From positions 47,682,206 through 47,746,205 of the forward strand of contig CM075650.1 of NCBI GenBank assembly GCA_037953625.1: a stretch of 64,000 bases of DNA, given 5' to 3'. Made by a program: the position numbers and the translations under genes. Positions 37,358 through 50,400 of this stretch are shown piece after piece; position 1 is the first letter of the stretch, and each line of letters starts with the position of its first letter. The DNA comes from Crotalaria pallida (Eukaryota; Streptophyta; Magnoliopsida; Fabales; Fabaceae). The notes under the pieces are model-generated. The model saw only the letters and a list, made by a program, of their open reading frames with translations, was not told the origin of the DNA and made no database searches.

Positions 37358-38566
37358 CCTACGAAAGTTGCTTCCATCCTGCAAAAACTGGATGATTTAC
37401 GAGCAAAGTTAACAGGAAAGGCTATTGTTGTTGAATCTGAAGGTAACAGCAATGAAAATATGACAAACAAAAATTCTACAAGGGTGATTGAAGGCAGTGG
37501 CAGTGAAGAGCAAACAAAAAGAATCTCAGTCTGGGACTCGTTTGATATCTCCAAATTACGGAATGCTGGTGAGAAATTGAATTTCATCAAGCCTGAAATA
37601 AAAGAAGGCATGGCAGTGGGGAAAATTAATGCATCAGATATAGAAAGTGAAGAAAAATATTGGCAGCAAGCATTAGTGTGTTTTGTGCTGGGGGCTAGAC
37701 CACCATATGCAGTCCTTAATGGTTATCTAAGGAAAATATGGGGCCAACATGGTATTGATAAGGTGCTTATGAATGGTGATGGCACCATGGTAGTAAGATT
37801 TAACAGTGTTGAGGGTAGGATTGCTGTTCTGGATACTGGAATATACCATTTTGACAGGAAGCCACTTATCATTGCTCCATGGACAGGGAGACCTGTTACT
37901 AAAAGTTTCTTGGAGACTGTCCCAGTTTGGATCCAACTACCAAACCTAAACCTAAAGTTCTGGGGTTCGAGTGCTCTTAGTAAGATTGCTAGTCTGGTGG
38001 GTACTCCCATTATGGTAGACAATGTTACTAAAGAGAGAAATCGCATAAATTATGCAAGGGTCTTGGTAGAAGTGAATCCCAGTATGTTGCCAGAGGAGGT
38101 GTTCTTTCAAGATGAAAAGGAAAATGTTATAACCCAGAAAGTAGAGTATGAATGGAAACCAGTGTTGTGTGCAGCCTGCTCCATGTATGGCCATGATAGC
38201 AAGACATGCAGGAAGCAAACAAAGAAGATATGGGTGGAAAAGAAGAAGCCTTCCAAAGAGGATATTGAAAAGTTGGATGAGGCTTTGAAATTGGATAGAC
38301 AGATTCAAGATGGCTTGATACCTGATGAGAATGTTGAGAGAGCAACTCAGGCAGTGAAAGAGGTCATTCAGTCTCAATGTGAAGAGGGAGAAGGAGACAC
38401 CATTGTTAAAGAGACACAGGTGGATAATGACAAAGAGAAAGGGCTAGAGGTGGTTCAGAGCATGAAGGAGCAGAAAGAAGGTAATTGGACCCCAGTCCTA
38501 ACTAGAAGGAAAGCACATGTAAAGTTCAATAAGGGGGAATCCTCTGCCCTTATTACTAATGGATAA
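37358..38566 (+). CDS. LINE ORF1 (DUF4283/zinc knuckle RNA-binding protein), 5' truncated
   Basis: The frame is open from the element's 5' edge; the first internal ATG is at 37460 (368 codons). The protein has a DUF4283-type domain over roughly residues 50-190 of the ATG form. This is followed by a CX2CX4HX4C zinc knuckle (38168-38209) and a charged, Lys/Glu-rich tail. Such proteins bind the element RNA. The true start codon was lost with the 5' end. The ORF overlaps ORF2 by 8 bases (ATGGATAA). Confidence 0.85.
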   Translation, partial: PTKVASILQKLDDLRAKLTGKAIVVESEGNSNENMTNKNSTRVIEGSGSEEQTKRISVWDSFDISKLRNAGEKLNFIKPEIKEGMAVGKINASDIESEEKYWQQALVCFVLGARPPYAVLNGYLRKIWGQHGIDKVLMNGDGTMVVRFNSVEGRIAVLDTGIYHFDRKPLIIAPWTGRPVTKSFLETVPVWIQLPNLNLKFWGSSALSKIASLVGTPIMVDNVTKERNRINYARVLVEVNPSMLPEEVFFQDEKENVITQKVEYEWKPVLCAACSMYGHDSKTCRKQTKKIWVEKKKPSKEDIEKLDEALKLDRQIQDGLIPDENVERATQAVKEVIQSQCEEGEGDTIVKETQVDNDKEKGLEVVQSMKEQKEGNWTPVLTRRKAHVKFNKGESSALITNG

Positions 38567-41500
38567 TATAGGAGCATGGAATACAAGGGGGATTAACCAA
38601 CCCCTTAAACAAAAAGAAGTTAAAAAGATAGTAGATAATAATAATGTAGGTATCATGGCCATTCTGGAGAATAAATTAAGAGCTAATTCTTATGATGTGA
38701 TAAGGAATAAACTGTTTGTTGATTGGGGGTCTTTTATTAATTTAGAAGACTATAACATTGGAAGAATTTGGGTGGTTTGGAAGAGAGATATGTTCCAGGT
38801 GGATGTGGTTAGCCATACTAGCCAATATGTGCATTGTAAAGTTAACCACATTCCAGAGAATATAGATTTTTATGTTACATATGTGTATGCTCATAATGAA
38901 GCTGAAAGAAGAGTGGAGCTGTAGAAGGAGCTGCAGGAGATTGGTGATAGTATGCAAGATAGATGGGTCATAATGGGAGATTTTAATTGCTGTTTGAATG
39001 TTCAAGAGAAAGCTGGTGGAATCCCTCTAGATGTGCAGCAGACTGAGGACTTCAGAGAAATGGTTATTCATTGTCAATTAGAGGATATGAATTATAGTGG
39101 TTGCTACTATACCTGGAATAACAATCAAGAAGGAGAGGACAGGATACTTTGTAAGCTTGACAGAGTCCTGATTAATATGGAATGGTGTAGAAGCTGGCCA
39201 GATGCTCAAACAGAGTTCCTAAATTGTGGTGTTTCAGATCATAGCCCTATGCTTATAAAATGGGCATTGTTTGAGAACAAAAAGAGCCATTCGTTTAAGT
39301 TCATGAATCATCTCACTTTGGATAATGAATTCCTTGGCATTATTCAACAATTTTGGAGGTTTGATGGAGAGGGTTGTGCTATGTTCAGGCTTATGAGAAA
39401 CCTAGAGAAGTTAAAATCTGGGTTGGTTGATCTGAATCAGAGGAAATACAGAAACATAGATCAGAAGGAAAGGATGGCTAGGGACAAGCTTGATGTTATT
39501 CAAGGGTTGTTGCAAGGTGACCCCATGAATATTCATTTACAAAAACTAGAAAGGGAGGCTAGAAGAGATCACTATGAGGTTTATCAAGCAGCAGTGGCTT
39601 TCTTGAAACAGAAGGCAAAGCAGGATTGTTTGTGTGAAGGGTACATGAATACAAAGTTCTTTCACCAGATTATCAGAATCAGAAGATACAAAAATAGAAT
39701 CCTAAGGATAGAAGATGCAAATGGAGGGGTTCACAACAATCAGGATCAGATTGTGCAAGCTTTTGAAGAGTACTACAAGGAATTATTGTCTGATGGAGGA
39801 AGGCACTGGTGCATGAATGATAATGAAATTCAGCAAGGTAAAACCTTAGGCACTGAACAACAATTACAACTCCTAAGACCTTTTGAAGATAATGAAATTA
39901 AGCAATGTTTCTTTGAAATGGGGAGTGATAAGGCCCCTGGACCTGATGGGTATGGAGCAGCTTTTTACAAAGTAGCTTGGCCAGTTATTGGAGAGAGTGT
40001 CATTGAGGCTGTGCAAGAGTTTTTCTACAGTGGTAAGTTGCTAAGGGAGATTAATCAAACTTTGCTAGTGATGATTCCTAAAAAGGACTGCCCCAATCTA
40101 GTAAGTGATTTTCGGCCTATTGCCTGTTGTAATGTTATTTACAAAGCTATTTCTAAGTTGATTTGTAAGAGAATGCAAGATTGTTTGCCTAGTGTGATTC
40201 ATGATAATCAAGCAGCTTTCATAAGGGATAGGTCTATATTGCACAATGTTTTGATTACTCAGGATCTCATCAGATTATATAGAAGGAAAAAGGTGTCACC
40301 AAGATGTTTGATGAAGGTAGATCTGAGGAAGGCTTATGATAGTGTCAGTTGGGAGTTTGTTAGGAGGAGCATGGAGGCTTTGAAGTTCCCTAAGAAATTC
40401 ATAAAGTGGGTAATGGTGTGTGTCAAGTCAGTTTCTTTTAGACTGGTGATAAATGGTAGTGTGCAGAGTAGGTTCTATAGCAGCAGGGGTCTGAGGCAGG
40501 GTGACCCAATGTCACCATTATTGTTTGTTATTGTGATGGAGATGTTGACCAGAAAGCTAATGAAGGCTGCTAAGGATAAGGATTTCAATTATCACCCTAT
40601 GTGCAAAAGAATAGGTCTGATAAACTTAGCCTTTGCAGATGACTTAATGATATTTTGTAAAGCTAATGTGAAGAGTGTCATCCTCCTGACTAGAGCTTTT
40701 AATGATTTTGCTAAGAGCTCAGGTTTAAATGCTAATACAAGTAAGTCTCAGCTTTACACAGCTGGAATTAATGAGGAGATGAGTCAGAGACTGATTGAAA
40801 TTACTAGGTTCAGTAAGGGAGAATTCCCTTTCACCTACCTAGGGCTGCCTATTACTGCTAAGAAATGGGGTGTGACTACATGCAGAGTTTTGGTTGATAA
40901 GATTACAAGCAGATTGAACATGTGGACGTCTCGAAACTTATCATTTCAAGGGAGAGCTCAATTGATACAGTCAGTTCTTATGACAATGCATGTTTATTGG
41001 GCCACTACATTTATCATTCCAAAAACAGTGATCAAAGAAGTTGAAAAGGCTTGTAGAGGGTTCTTATGGGGCAAAGATCATAGTGGAAGAGCCAAAGCGC
41101 AGGTGGCTTGGCATAAGGTGTGTAAAGCTAAAAAGTATGGGGGCTTAGGTTTCCAGAACATCACAGTTTGGAACGTGGCTGCTATAGGGGCACAAGCTTG
41201 GCAAATTGCTACAAACAAAATCTCTCTATGGCTTAGGTGGATTCAGGCAGTGTACTTAAAGGGGAAAGCTTTTGACACTATTCAGGCAACACAATCATGC
41301 AATTGGCATTGGAAACAAATAATTAAAGCAAGAAACAAGCTAAGAATGAAATTTGCAAAACTGGAGGAAGGCCAACATCTCTACACTATCAAAGAGGGGT
41401 ACGATTACCTGATTGGAGCTCAACGAATTTTCCCTTATCATCGTCAGGTCTGGAATCAGATGAACATCGCTAAGCACAGCTTCATCTTCTGGATGCTAGC

Positions 41501-41936
41501 TCATGGCAGCTTGAGGACTAAGGATAGACTCCCATTTTTGCAGATCTCGCCTCTGTGTGATCTTTGTGAAGATGCGGAAGAGACATGCACTCACCTCTTC
41601 TTTGAGTGTGTGTGGAGCAGAGCCCTCATTCAATTTGCAGGAGATTGGATTGGGGTTGAAATGAGGCAATTTAGGTTGCGTAATTGGTTGCGGTGGCTAA
41701 AGAATGGGTTCAAGAATAAGCATAGAAGGAGGTTGGTAACGGCGACAATGGCAGCATGTGTTTATGGAGTGTGGATGGAAAGAAACAGACGGGTATTCAG
41801 ACAAGAGACAATGCAACCACATCAAGTTTTTGCTTTAATCCAGAATGAGCTAGCTATAAAATTTGTTAATGGACATAGGAGTTGGGTCAATAATATTGGG
41901 CTAGTTATTTATGATAGAATAAGGGCCTTAGTTTAG
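38559..41936 (+). pseudogene. LINE ORF2: endonuclease, reverse transcriptase, zf-RVT (one stop)
   Basis: This 1125-codon frame is interrupted only by a TAG at 38922-38924 in the endonuclease domain. The parts in order are an apurinic-type endonuclease (GDFNCCLN near 38970, SDHSPM near 39240), a reverse transcriptase with FRPIACCNV, GLRQGDPMSP and the catalytic FADD (40632-40643), and a C-terminal zf-RVT with a CDLCEDAEETCTHLFFEC block (about 41555-41610). No RNase H follows. Apart from the stop, all key residues appear present. The copy is inactive as it stands. Confidence 0.9.
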
Positions 41937-42272
41937 ATTTTTTTGGTCTGGATGTTTATTTTGCTACATTTTATTTTGTTTGGGATAAACTATGACTAGA
42001 ACCCTTCATAGAAGGTGGCTAGTCTTGGATTATTATCTTTGATGTGTATTCATTTGTTCGTTGGTAATGAAATTTTTTCTTTACCAAAAAAAAAATGCCA
42101 AGTCAGAGCCTTAACCCTCAACTAGTGTCACAAATCAAAACCCAAGATGTTGTTACTCAGAGTGTGACTAGAGAAAACATGACAACTGAGTTGCTACAAC
42201 GAGTAAGAGAGGAGGAAGTAGCCATAGAAAAAAGTGCAAATATGTCATATGGTGAGTTCATGTCGCCAACAA

Positions 42273-42645
42273 CCATTATTATTGACTTTTTTTTTGAACC
42301 CCACCTTTTACTCATTGGCCCCTACCGCTTGAAACAAGGCGGAAACAAAATAAAACATTTTTCGCCTTATGCAAGTCGTATTATTTTCCGCCTTTCCAAA
42401 GTCGTAAATAAAATAAAGTATTCCGCTTCTCATAAGGCGGAAAACATTAAAAATTTGTTATAATACCAAAATTGCCCCTCCGTTCATTTACGTACAAAAC
42501 AATAAAAAGAAGGGAGGTGGAGGGTTTACGGAGGGGTATTTCTGGGATTTCAACACTTTAATTGTTCCGTTTCTTAAAAGTCGGAAGTATTTCCGCTTTT
42601 AAATAGTCTGTAATTCTTCCGCCTTATGCAAATCGGTAATAATGG
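42273..42645. repeat. TTCCGCC/GGCGGAA-rich insertion, possible MITE
   Basis: About six copies of a ttccgccttatgcaagtcgg-like word or its complement are spread over 370 bp. The edges carry a short inverted pair, ccattatta and taataatgg. It interrupts the ORF1 remnant of the older LINE. No transposase or clear target duplication was found, so the class is unknown. Confidence 0.45.
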
Positions 42646-43615
42646 ATGGAGGCCAAAAAGTTTATCCTACTTGCTTCAGGCGATGGGGAGGGTGAGTTCA
42701 AAAAGAAAAAGTCTTATTATTAGCCCCGAGGAAACTGAAGGGAAGCAGAAAATGGGTCACTTGAAGAAGATGGCATGACAAAAGTCATCTACAACTCCAT
42801 TGTCCAGTGATACAAAGATGGTCATCTACAAATTCCACCGTCGTATAATGAATAAGTTCGTCGTGGTCCAAAATAAGGAGCAATATGATGATTCTTTTGA
42901 GGAATACTGCTTATTAGAAAAGAGGCTTGATGAGTTATTACTTAAAGAGGAGTTGGTGTTCCACCAGTGGTCTCGCACTGAGTGGCTAAATCACGGTGAC
43001 AAAAACACTTCGTTTTTCCATAAAAAAAGCTTCCCAACGCAATAAAGTAAATTCTATAGATAAAATAAAAAATGATGGTGTTTTTTGCTATGATGAGGAT
43101 GATATTGCTCTTGTCATTGGCCAATATTTTAAACAGATTTTCTCCACCTCTAACTTGGAGCAAAATAGTGCTTTGATGGATCTTGTGAGGGATAGGGTAT
43201 CTGAGTAGCACACCCAAATTTTGATGGAACATTTTTTAGCAGTTGAGGTTCACAGGCACTATCCCAAATGCACACAACAAAGACTCCTTGCTTGGATGAC
43301 ACACCTGCCCTATTTTACCAAAAGTTTTGGCCTTTGATTGGTGACCAAGTGACTAGCCTTATCCTCCAAATATAAAATGAAGAACTTAATCCAGGTTTCA
43401 TTAATTAAACTCTCCTAGTCCTTATTCCAGAAGTTAAAGTTGTTGTCCATGCGAGTTAATTTAGGCCTATTAGCTTATGTAACGTCCTTTTTAAGATTGC
43501 TATGAAAGCAATAGCTAATAGGCTTAAATTGATCCTCCCAAATATTTTGGGTGAATTTCAAAGTGCCTTTATTCCTAGAAGTCTGACTGTGGGCAACACT
43601 TTAAAGAACACAATC

Positions 43616-44444
43616 AACCCTTGATATTATTTTTTAAATAGAAAAAGACTTCATTAGAAAAAGAAGTACCAGAAGAAGTACTTCACAAACAAAAATATCA
43701 ATAAAAAAAATAGCACCAGCACTTAGACATACCAACCAAGAAGGTCGATCTAAAGAGCCATACTTCTGTAAATTTTTTCCTAGAACCATCTAATGCATAT
43801 AAGCATATTATGGCAAGTGAGATCATATCAATTTCAGAAAGGAGCTTATTTATGAGCTTAGAAGTTTAGATTTTTTTTGTAAACAGTTTTTGATGAGAAA
43901 AAAAAAAATAGTACAGTTGTTAATGATTGAACAGAGGTGCTCACGATAGCTAATGAACATAAAGCTAAGGGTTTTTACTATTTTACATGTACCAAAAAGC
44001 TTATCAGTTAAACTTACCAAATAATTCGAATTCAATTAGCTAATTCATCAGCTCTCAATTTTCAGTTCCTAGTTTAAGTTTTCAACAATCATACAGCTTC
44101 CGGATATTTTATAAGTATTCAGCTAATAAACTTATTAGGAGTATCTAGCTGTGCCAAATAGAGCCTGTGCAAGGCCTTACCTTGAGCAATGAGCAATCAC
44201 CAAACCAAATCGTAAACTAGCTAGCACTTAACCTTGGAATACCAATATACCATCTTGAAAATTTTCCCTTAATTCTATATGCTTAGTTCGAAAGCAAATT
44301 ATGTCCTAAATGTTAAATGGTCTTAGAACTCCAGTCAATGAGCACATATGTACTCATAATGCTATTTACATAAGCTCCCTACACGAAGAGCAATAATATC
44401 ATCCAACTATTTACATAAAGTGATCATTGTTTCTCAGAATCATC
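43616..44444. other. Intergenic sequence downstream of NUB1
   Basis: This AT-rich sequence includes the NUB1 3' UTR (on the - strand, just below 44445) and poly(A/T)-rich stretches near 43640 and 43890 that may be ends of old LINE insertions. No gene was recognised. Confidence 0.4.
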
Positions 44445-47400
44445 TTACGGGGAACGAACCATTTTTCCGGAGCTGTGTGCTGAATCAACCAGAGTCAGGT
44501 ACTCGGTTATGGCTTCCCCTTCAATGTTAACTTCGATGTCATAGTCAGCAAAGGCATCAGAATTTGCTATATCTGCTGAAAGCTCATCTTCCATCTCCAC
44601 ATCTCGTTCATCTGCGTTATTGCGATCCAATGGATCTTCAACATCATTCATTTGGTCTAGAATATCTGCACTGACATTGTCTGCTAAAGGAGCAGATGAA
44701 CTTGCACTGCCTAGGGGAGCCACATTTGAATTTACTTCATGTTGCATGTTATCAGCGGCTGATGCAGGGTCAGCCTCAGGTGGTGCTGTCAGTCGTTGCA
44801 TCACTTGTTCTACAGAGCCACCGGCCTCAAAAGCAGCAACCACTGCAAACAAGAAGCAGTATCAGAACCCAGCATAAAATCACTAAAACCAGGTTTCACC
44901 TTAGCACATTGTTGTGCCTTGAATCTAAATAACTTTTGTACCTCTTGATCTTTCAAAACCCATGCCTACAATTTTTTCAATTGCAGAGTCTGTTGCTTTT
45001 TTCTGCCTCTTCCTTTTCCTTGACTCGATATGAACCTTCATGTTGACAAGAGTAAGTAGGAAAATTGTTTAAAGCAATATAGGGTGTGGTTATGAATAAT
45101 GATTTATGGACACCAAAATTTGGACAGCAATACAGTGGCCAACTTTTTTTCTTATAGGGAAATGTGTATACAAATAAAATATTAAGTTGGTGAAAGATGG
45201 AGATAAAATACAGAGTCGAAAAATTTGGCGTCGCATAATAGAGTTGATGTGATCAAGGCATAAGTGTAACCTGTAAAGCAGAATTTGTCTCTGGATTTGT
45301 CAAATCATCCAATGCCTGCTGAGTATCATTTTCATTTCTTCGAAGCGCTTCAGCAGCAAGCTCCTTTTCAAACCTGCCAAGTTTAGCAGGATCAAGATTG
45401 ACTACCATATTATGTGAGTTATGTGTTGCAGCTATACCCTAATAGATTATTAGCTAGCAGAGGTTGGCAAAAAGAAAAATAAGGATTTATCAATGTTAGA
45501 AATGCAAGCTTGCAATGGTAGATGCCATAACATTAATAAGCAATGACACATAATAAGTACAGGAAATTTCTTGATGTTACCTGCCAAAAAAGCTATGGTA
45601 TATCATGAGAAGTAGCCACTTCACACACATTGCCAAATACTAATACAATCAATAAAATAAGACTCACCCAATAGAAACCAATTCATTTAATCGCTCAATA
45701 TCCACAGCTTTCTTTAAGGGTGTCACCCCGTACCGCTTTTGCTCCCTGCAGAAGGAAGTTATTTAGAAACCAAGGGAGATACCATTAAAAATGCAAGTTA
45801 TTAAAAGAGTAGAGTGGCACCCACATAATTTCATTTCTTCTCTGGATATCTTCCTCTCGTTTTTGCATTTTCTTAGTCCTCTCCTCAACAAGGAAATCAA
45901 TGGCACCCCCGACATCTTGATTATTCATTCGCAGTGCTCTCTTTGCATCACGTTCTTTGAAGCCCATGCTCATAACAAGTGATAAGGCTTCATCTGGCAC
46001 TTGCAGCTGCAATTAAACAGGACATTCTTTACAAGGAGAGTGAAAAAAGTAATGTATATTATGCCAAACTCTTCAGCTAGATTATGTGTTCTTTTTATAC
46101 TTCTTTGAAAGAGAAAAAGAGGAGAGGTGTAGACAAGCAAACAAAACTGGCTGTATCAATCAAATACAGAACATCTGAAGCCAGAAGGAGGCTCAATTTG
46201 CTGGTACCTTCAAAATTAAAAGAGTGATGTTCACTTCTTAATTTACAGAAGCCTGAGCCTCAGGTGATCTTTATTTCATTTAATAGCATCTGCTAATCTG
46301 ATGAGCTTGTAATATAAGTGACAACAATCAACATGTTGATCAAACAAGGAGACCAAGAAATAGAAGTAATATGTGTAAAAATGTTGACTCTTATTAGACT
46401 CATAATTTATCACATTCTGCTATAGTTGTTCGCTCGTTCCACAAACCTGGAGAAGTTTTGCTTTGGCAGAAGCTAATGCTTTTCTCGATTTCTCTAGGTG
46501 GCCACTATGATAGGCCACCACCCCTTCAAGCAGCTCTAGTCTCAAATGCCTATGCACAAAGTTATAGAAATTAATCTCCTTACAAGTGCAAGAAGCATGT
46601 TCCAAAAACAACCTTGTTATATGCACAACCAAATTTCTACAACTTTTTAAACAACTTCAATATTTCGAAAAGAAATGGGACCCCACGCATTCTCTTTCTT
46701 GCTTTCTCTCTTCTTTATTATCCAAAAAGGAAGTTGACAACATAGTTGTAGAAATACGATTGTACAACAATCATTTTCCTTCCAAATATAGTCGAACTAG
46801 AATTGCATTCAAGGAATTCCTTGATGGTTTCCAAGGAAAATGAAGCTAAAAATATTCAGAAACAACTCACAATGCAAGTTCTGGAAAGCGACCTCCTTGC
46901 AAGAGTCTGAGGCGGGTAGAATCCTTCCCATGAGCACGTTCAATTCCTGCTCTAGCCATTTCAAGACGCTTTCCAGCATCTGAGAGCCACCTTATGTCTC
47001 GTATCATAAAATAGCACCACACCATGTCTATTTGCAGTATTGGAACATTATCAATAAGCTGAATGGACAGAAAGACAGAAATCATATCAAATTCAGAGAA
47101 TAAGAACAAATTTTGGAAATTATATTAAAGAAACCCAACTGGAATTAATTACGTTAGTGGCTCAAATATTTTAAATGATATAAAGGATCTCCAAAATTAT
47201 GTGAATCTAGGAAAAAAGCTTGAGTTTTGTCAATTCTTTTTTCCCCATAGAGAATTAGCATGCATTCCCTTTGGAAGTGAGGGGGATTTCCAGATAAGTT
47301 AAATTCTTTTGCTTCAAATGCCAATACTATCCTTTTCGTTGCTTTGACTTTTTAAAAACTCATCTTTTTCCTACATGACTGAACAGCTTCATTAGAAAAT

Positions 47401-50400
47401 GCATGTCAGCAGTAAACTCTACATGGAGGAAAGAGGCTATTTCTGATATCAATTAGATTTGGGAAAAAAACATAAGGAACAGGCAGCTATCAAACAATTA
47501 AGTTAAATGACCATATAAATGCTTGGGTCAAATTAAGAACTGACAAGTAAACTCAGTCATATGCCCAAACGTGGTTACAGATCACTCACCTCAAGGACTT
47601 TTTGATCGCAAAGAGAGAATGCCTCCTGCAAAAGAAATAAGGTCTTGAATTCTCAAATTAATTGTACAAATAAATAAAACGAAGAAAATATAATTTAATT
47701 ATAGAGTTTAATCTTTTCCAGAAAGAAAATGATTCTAAACTAAGAAAGAGAGGAGTTCATGTGTGCAGCTTGAAGCTTGATAAAATCTGAGAGAAACGAG
47801 AGAGATAGAGAGAGAAGAGATAGGGAGTATAAACTGAAAACTGAATTCTGTTATAGAATGTAATGAAAGGTACAGTGATTAGAGCCTCACTATTTATAGT
47901 AATGAGCTTAATGTTAAGACAGCTGGCATTACTAAAGCCATGCTGGACTATCATATGCTAAACCTATACATAACTTAGCTACATTACATAATGCAAGACA
48001 TATCTAATATCCCCCCCTGAATTTGAGCTCAGGTAGGTGACTAATTATAAGTCTATATCTAATATTCCCCGAGTCTGAGCTCAGGAAGGTAACTGAGTAT
48101 AGGTCTTTGTCTGGATGCTACTTGAAAACTGTATGTAACATTCAGCTTTTCCCTTAGAATAGTGAACCTTGAGGTTGACAATGGTTTTGTAAGAACATCA
48201 GCAACTTGACGTTCACCTGGAAAATGTTCAACAAAAATCTTCTTATTAATCACCTTTTCCCTGACCCAGAAAAGATCAAGCTCAACATGTTTTGTTCTTG
48301 CATGAAGAACTGGCTTTCTGGACAGCATTACAGTGCTTAAGTTATCACAATAGATCACTGGTACAAAACTACTGTAGCCTAATTCAGTAAGTAGACTCTA
48401 TCCACATGAGTTCTCCAGCTGTATTGACAAGGCTTCTGTACTCGGCCTCTGCTGTAGACCTAGCTACCCATTCTTGATTCTTAGACCACCAGGAAACTAG
48501 ATTAGAACCAAGACAAATGCATGATCTTGAAGTTGACTTTCTGTCATCAGGATCTTATGCCCAATCAGCATCACAATAAGTAAATAGAGGCAAAGGAACA
48601 TGAGTAGAAGCTGGTTTCAGCAGTGCAGTTACACTGAGATATCTTAGTACTCTTTTAAGAGCCTTCCAATGTTCCTCTTGAGGTTGTGACAGAAATTGAC
48701 ACAATCTATTCACACTAACAAATTTCAGGTCTAGTTGTTGTTACATATTGCAAAGCCCCTGCTAGAGACCTATAGAGAGAGGGATTCTCTATATAGTTGC
48801 TTCCTTCTATAGTCAACTTTAAACTGCTAACCATGGGAGTAGGTTGGCTCTTCATGTCTTCCATATGAGACCTATCCAGCAAGTTCTTAATGTACTTAGA
48901 TTCAGTGAGTAAAAGTTCACCAGTGGGAAGCTTCTTTATTTCTATACCCAAGAAATAATCCAATGCACCAAGATCTTTGAGGACAAAGGCTAGATTCAGT
49001 CTAGAAATGAGGTTCTTGATGAGATAAGAAGAAGATCCAGTGCTGATGACATCATCAACATAACATAGAACAAAAAAGTTTGTGATTTTGGGTCATTTGT
49101 ACAAAGAGAGAGTGATCACATCTGCACCTTTTGAAGCCAAGGGAAATAAGAGTACCTACTAGTTTTTCAAACCAGGCTCTGGGTGCTTGTTTAAGACCAT
49201 AGATAGCCTAGTTGGGTTTGCAAACTAGTGATTTGTGACCCTGTATATACCCTTCAGGTTGTAGCATATACACCTCTTGTTCAAAAACTCCATTTAGAAA
49301 AGCATTATTAACAACAATTTTCCCAGCCATGAGTGAGTGCTAGAGTGAGTACCACCCTCCCTATTACAGGTTTAACAACTGGTGAGAATGTTTCATTGTA
49401 GTCAAAACCTTGCCTCTCATGAAACCCTTTAGCAACTAGACTTGCCTTGTACTTGTTTACTGAACCATCAGGGTTCTCTTTGACTCTGAAAACCCACTTG
49501 CAACCAATAGCTTGTCTGTGAGATGGCAGAGGAACTAATTGCCATGTGTCATTGTTAATATGAGCCTGATACTTAGATTCCATAACACTTTTCCAATGAG
49601 GAACAGTCAGGGCAACTTTAGCAATTTTTGGTTCCAATTGACACTGGGCAGATGATTAGCTTTAGTAGATTTTGACCTTGTAATCATAGGATGAGTATTA
49701 AGAGGATGAGATGAAACCGAATTCTTAGGGGAAGAATGAAGAGAAATAGTAGTAGAAGCAGTTGCAGGTAAAGTATCTGCTGAAGAATGAGGAGGAGAAT
49801 TGCTTTCAGCATGTTGGGACTGACAGGAAGAGGAATTGTTATTTAAAATAGGTGCAGAAGAGGTGGCATTGGAGGATACATTAAGAGAAGAAGAAGAAGT
49901 ATTAAGAGAATAAGTATTGGAAGAAGGAGGAGGAAAAGAATGAACAGTAAGAGGAATGGTACTAAAAGAAGATAAAGAGTGAGGAATAGGTGTAGTAAAA
50001 GAGGAAGTGAGAAAAGGGAAAGAAAATTCATCAAATATGACATCTTCGGAAATATACATTCTTCCAGATGATGACATACACTTATACCCCTTATGACTAG
50101 GTGAGTATCCCAGAAAAACACAAACTTCGGATCTAGGTTGTAGCTTATTCTTGTTATAAGGTCTAAGACATGGGTAGCATGAACAACCAAAAACCTTTAA
50201 AAAGGTGAAGTCAGGTTTTGTACCAAGGAGAAGAGTATGAGGAATGGCACCCTGTACTGAAACACTAGGAAGTTTATTTATCAAGTAAACAACACTAAGA
50301 AAGGCATGATCCCAATATTTAGTAGGTAGAGAGGCTTGAGCTAAGAGAGTTAAACCCATTTCTACTATATGTCTATGTTTCCTCTCAATGACACCATTTT

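Larger units (their letters stand above)
37356..42091 (+). mobile_element. Nearly intact non-LTR retrotransposon (LINE)
   Basis: This 4.7 kb element with two overlapping ORFs and a short poly(A) tail is flanked by 15-bp duplications (aaaatgccaagtcag at 37341-37355 and 42092-42106). The 5' UTR and the start of ORF1 are missing, as expected for 5' truncation during target-primed reverse transcription. The sharp target repeats and near-open ORFs suggest a recent insertion. It lies inside the older LINE relic. Confidence 0.92.
37190..43615 (+). mobile_element. Older LINE relic, split by a younger LINE
   Basis: The left part (about 37260-37355) ends in a YGDWLRAQ motif typical of plant LINE ORF1. 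The right part (42107-43615) carries a continuation of that ORF, then a decayed ORF2 with a WLNHGDKNTSFFH block (about 42980-43020), an RT stretch with FRPISLCNV (about 43455) and FQSAFIPRS (about 43557). Frameshifts and stops are frequent. A TTCCGCC-rich insertion (42273-42645) also interrupts it. Confidence 0.7.

Noticed and set aside
37460..37462. ATG at 37460 as the true start of LINE ORF1
   Set aside because: The frame is open upstream to the element's truncated 5' edge, so this is an internal methionine.
44620..44932. Plus-strand ORFs over 44620-44932
   Set aside because: They are the antisense shadow of the last NUB1 exon.
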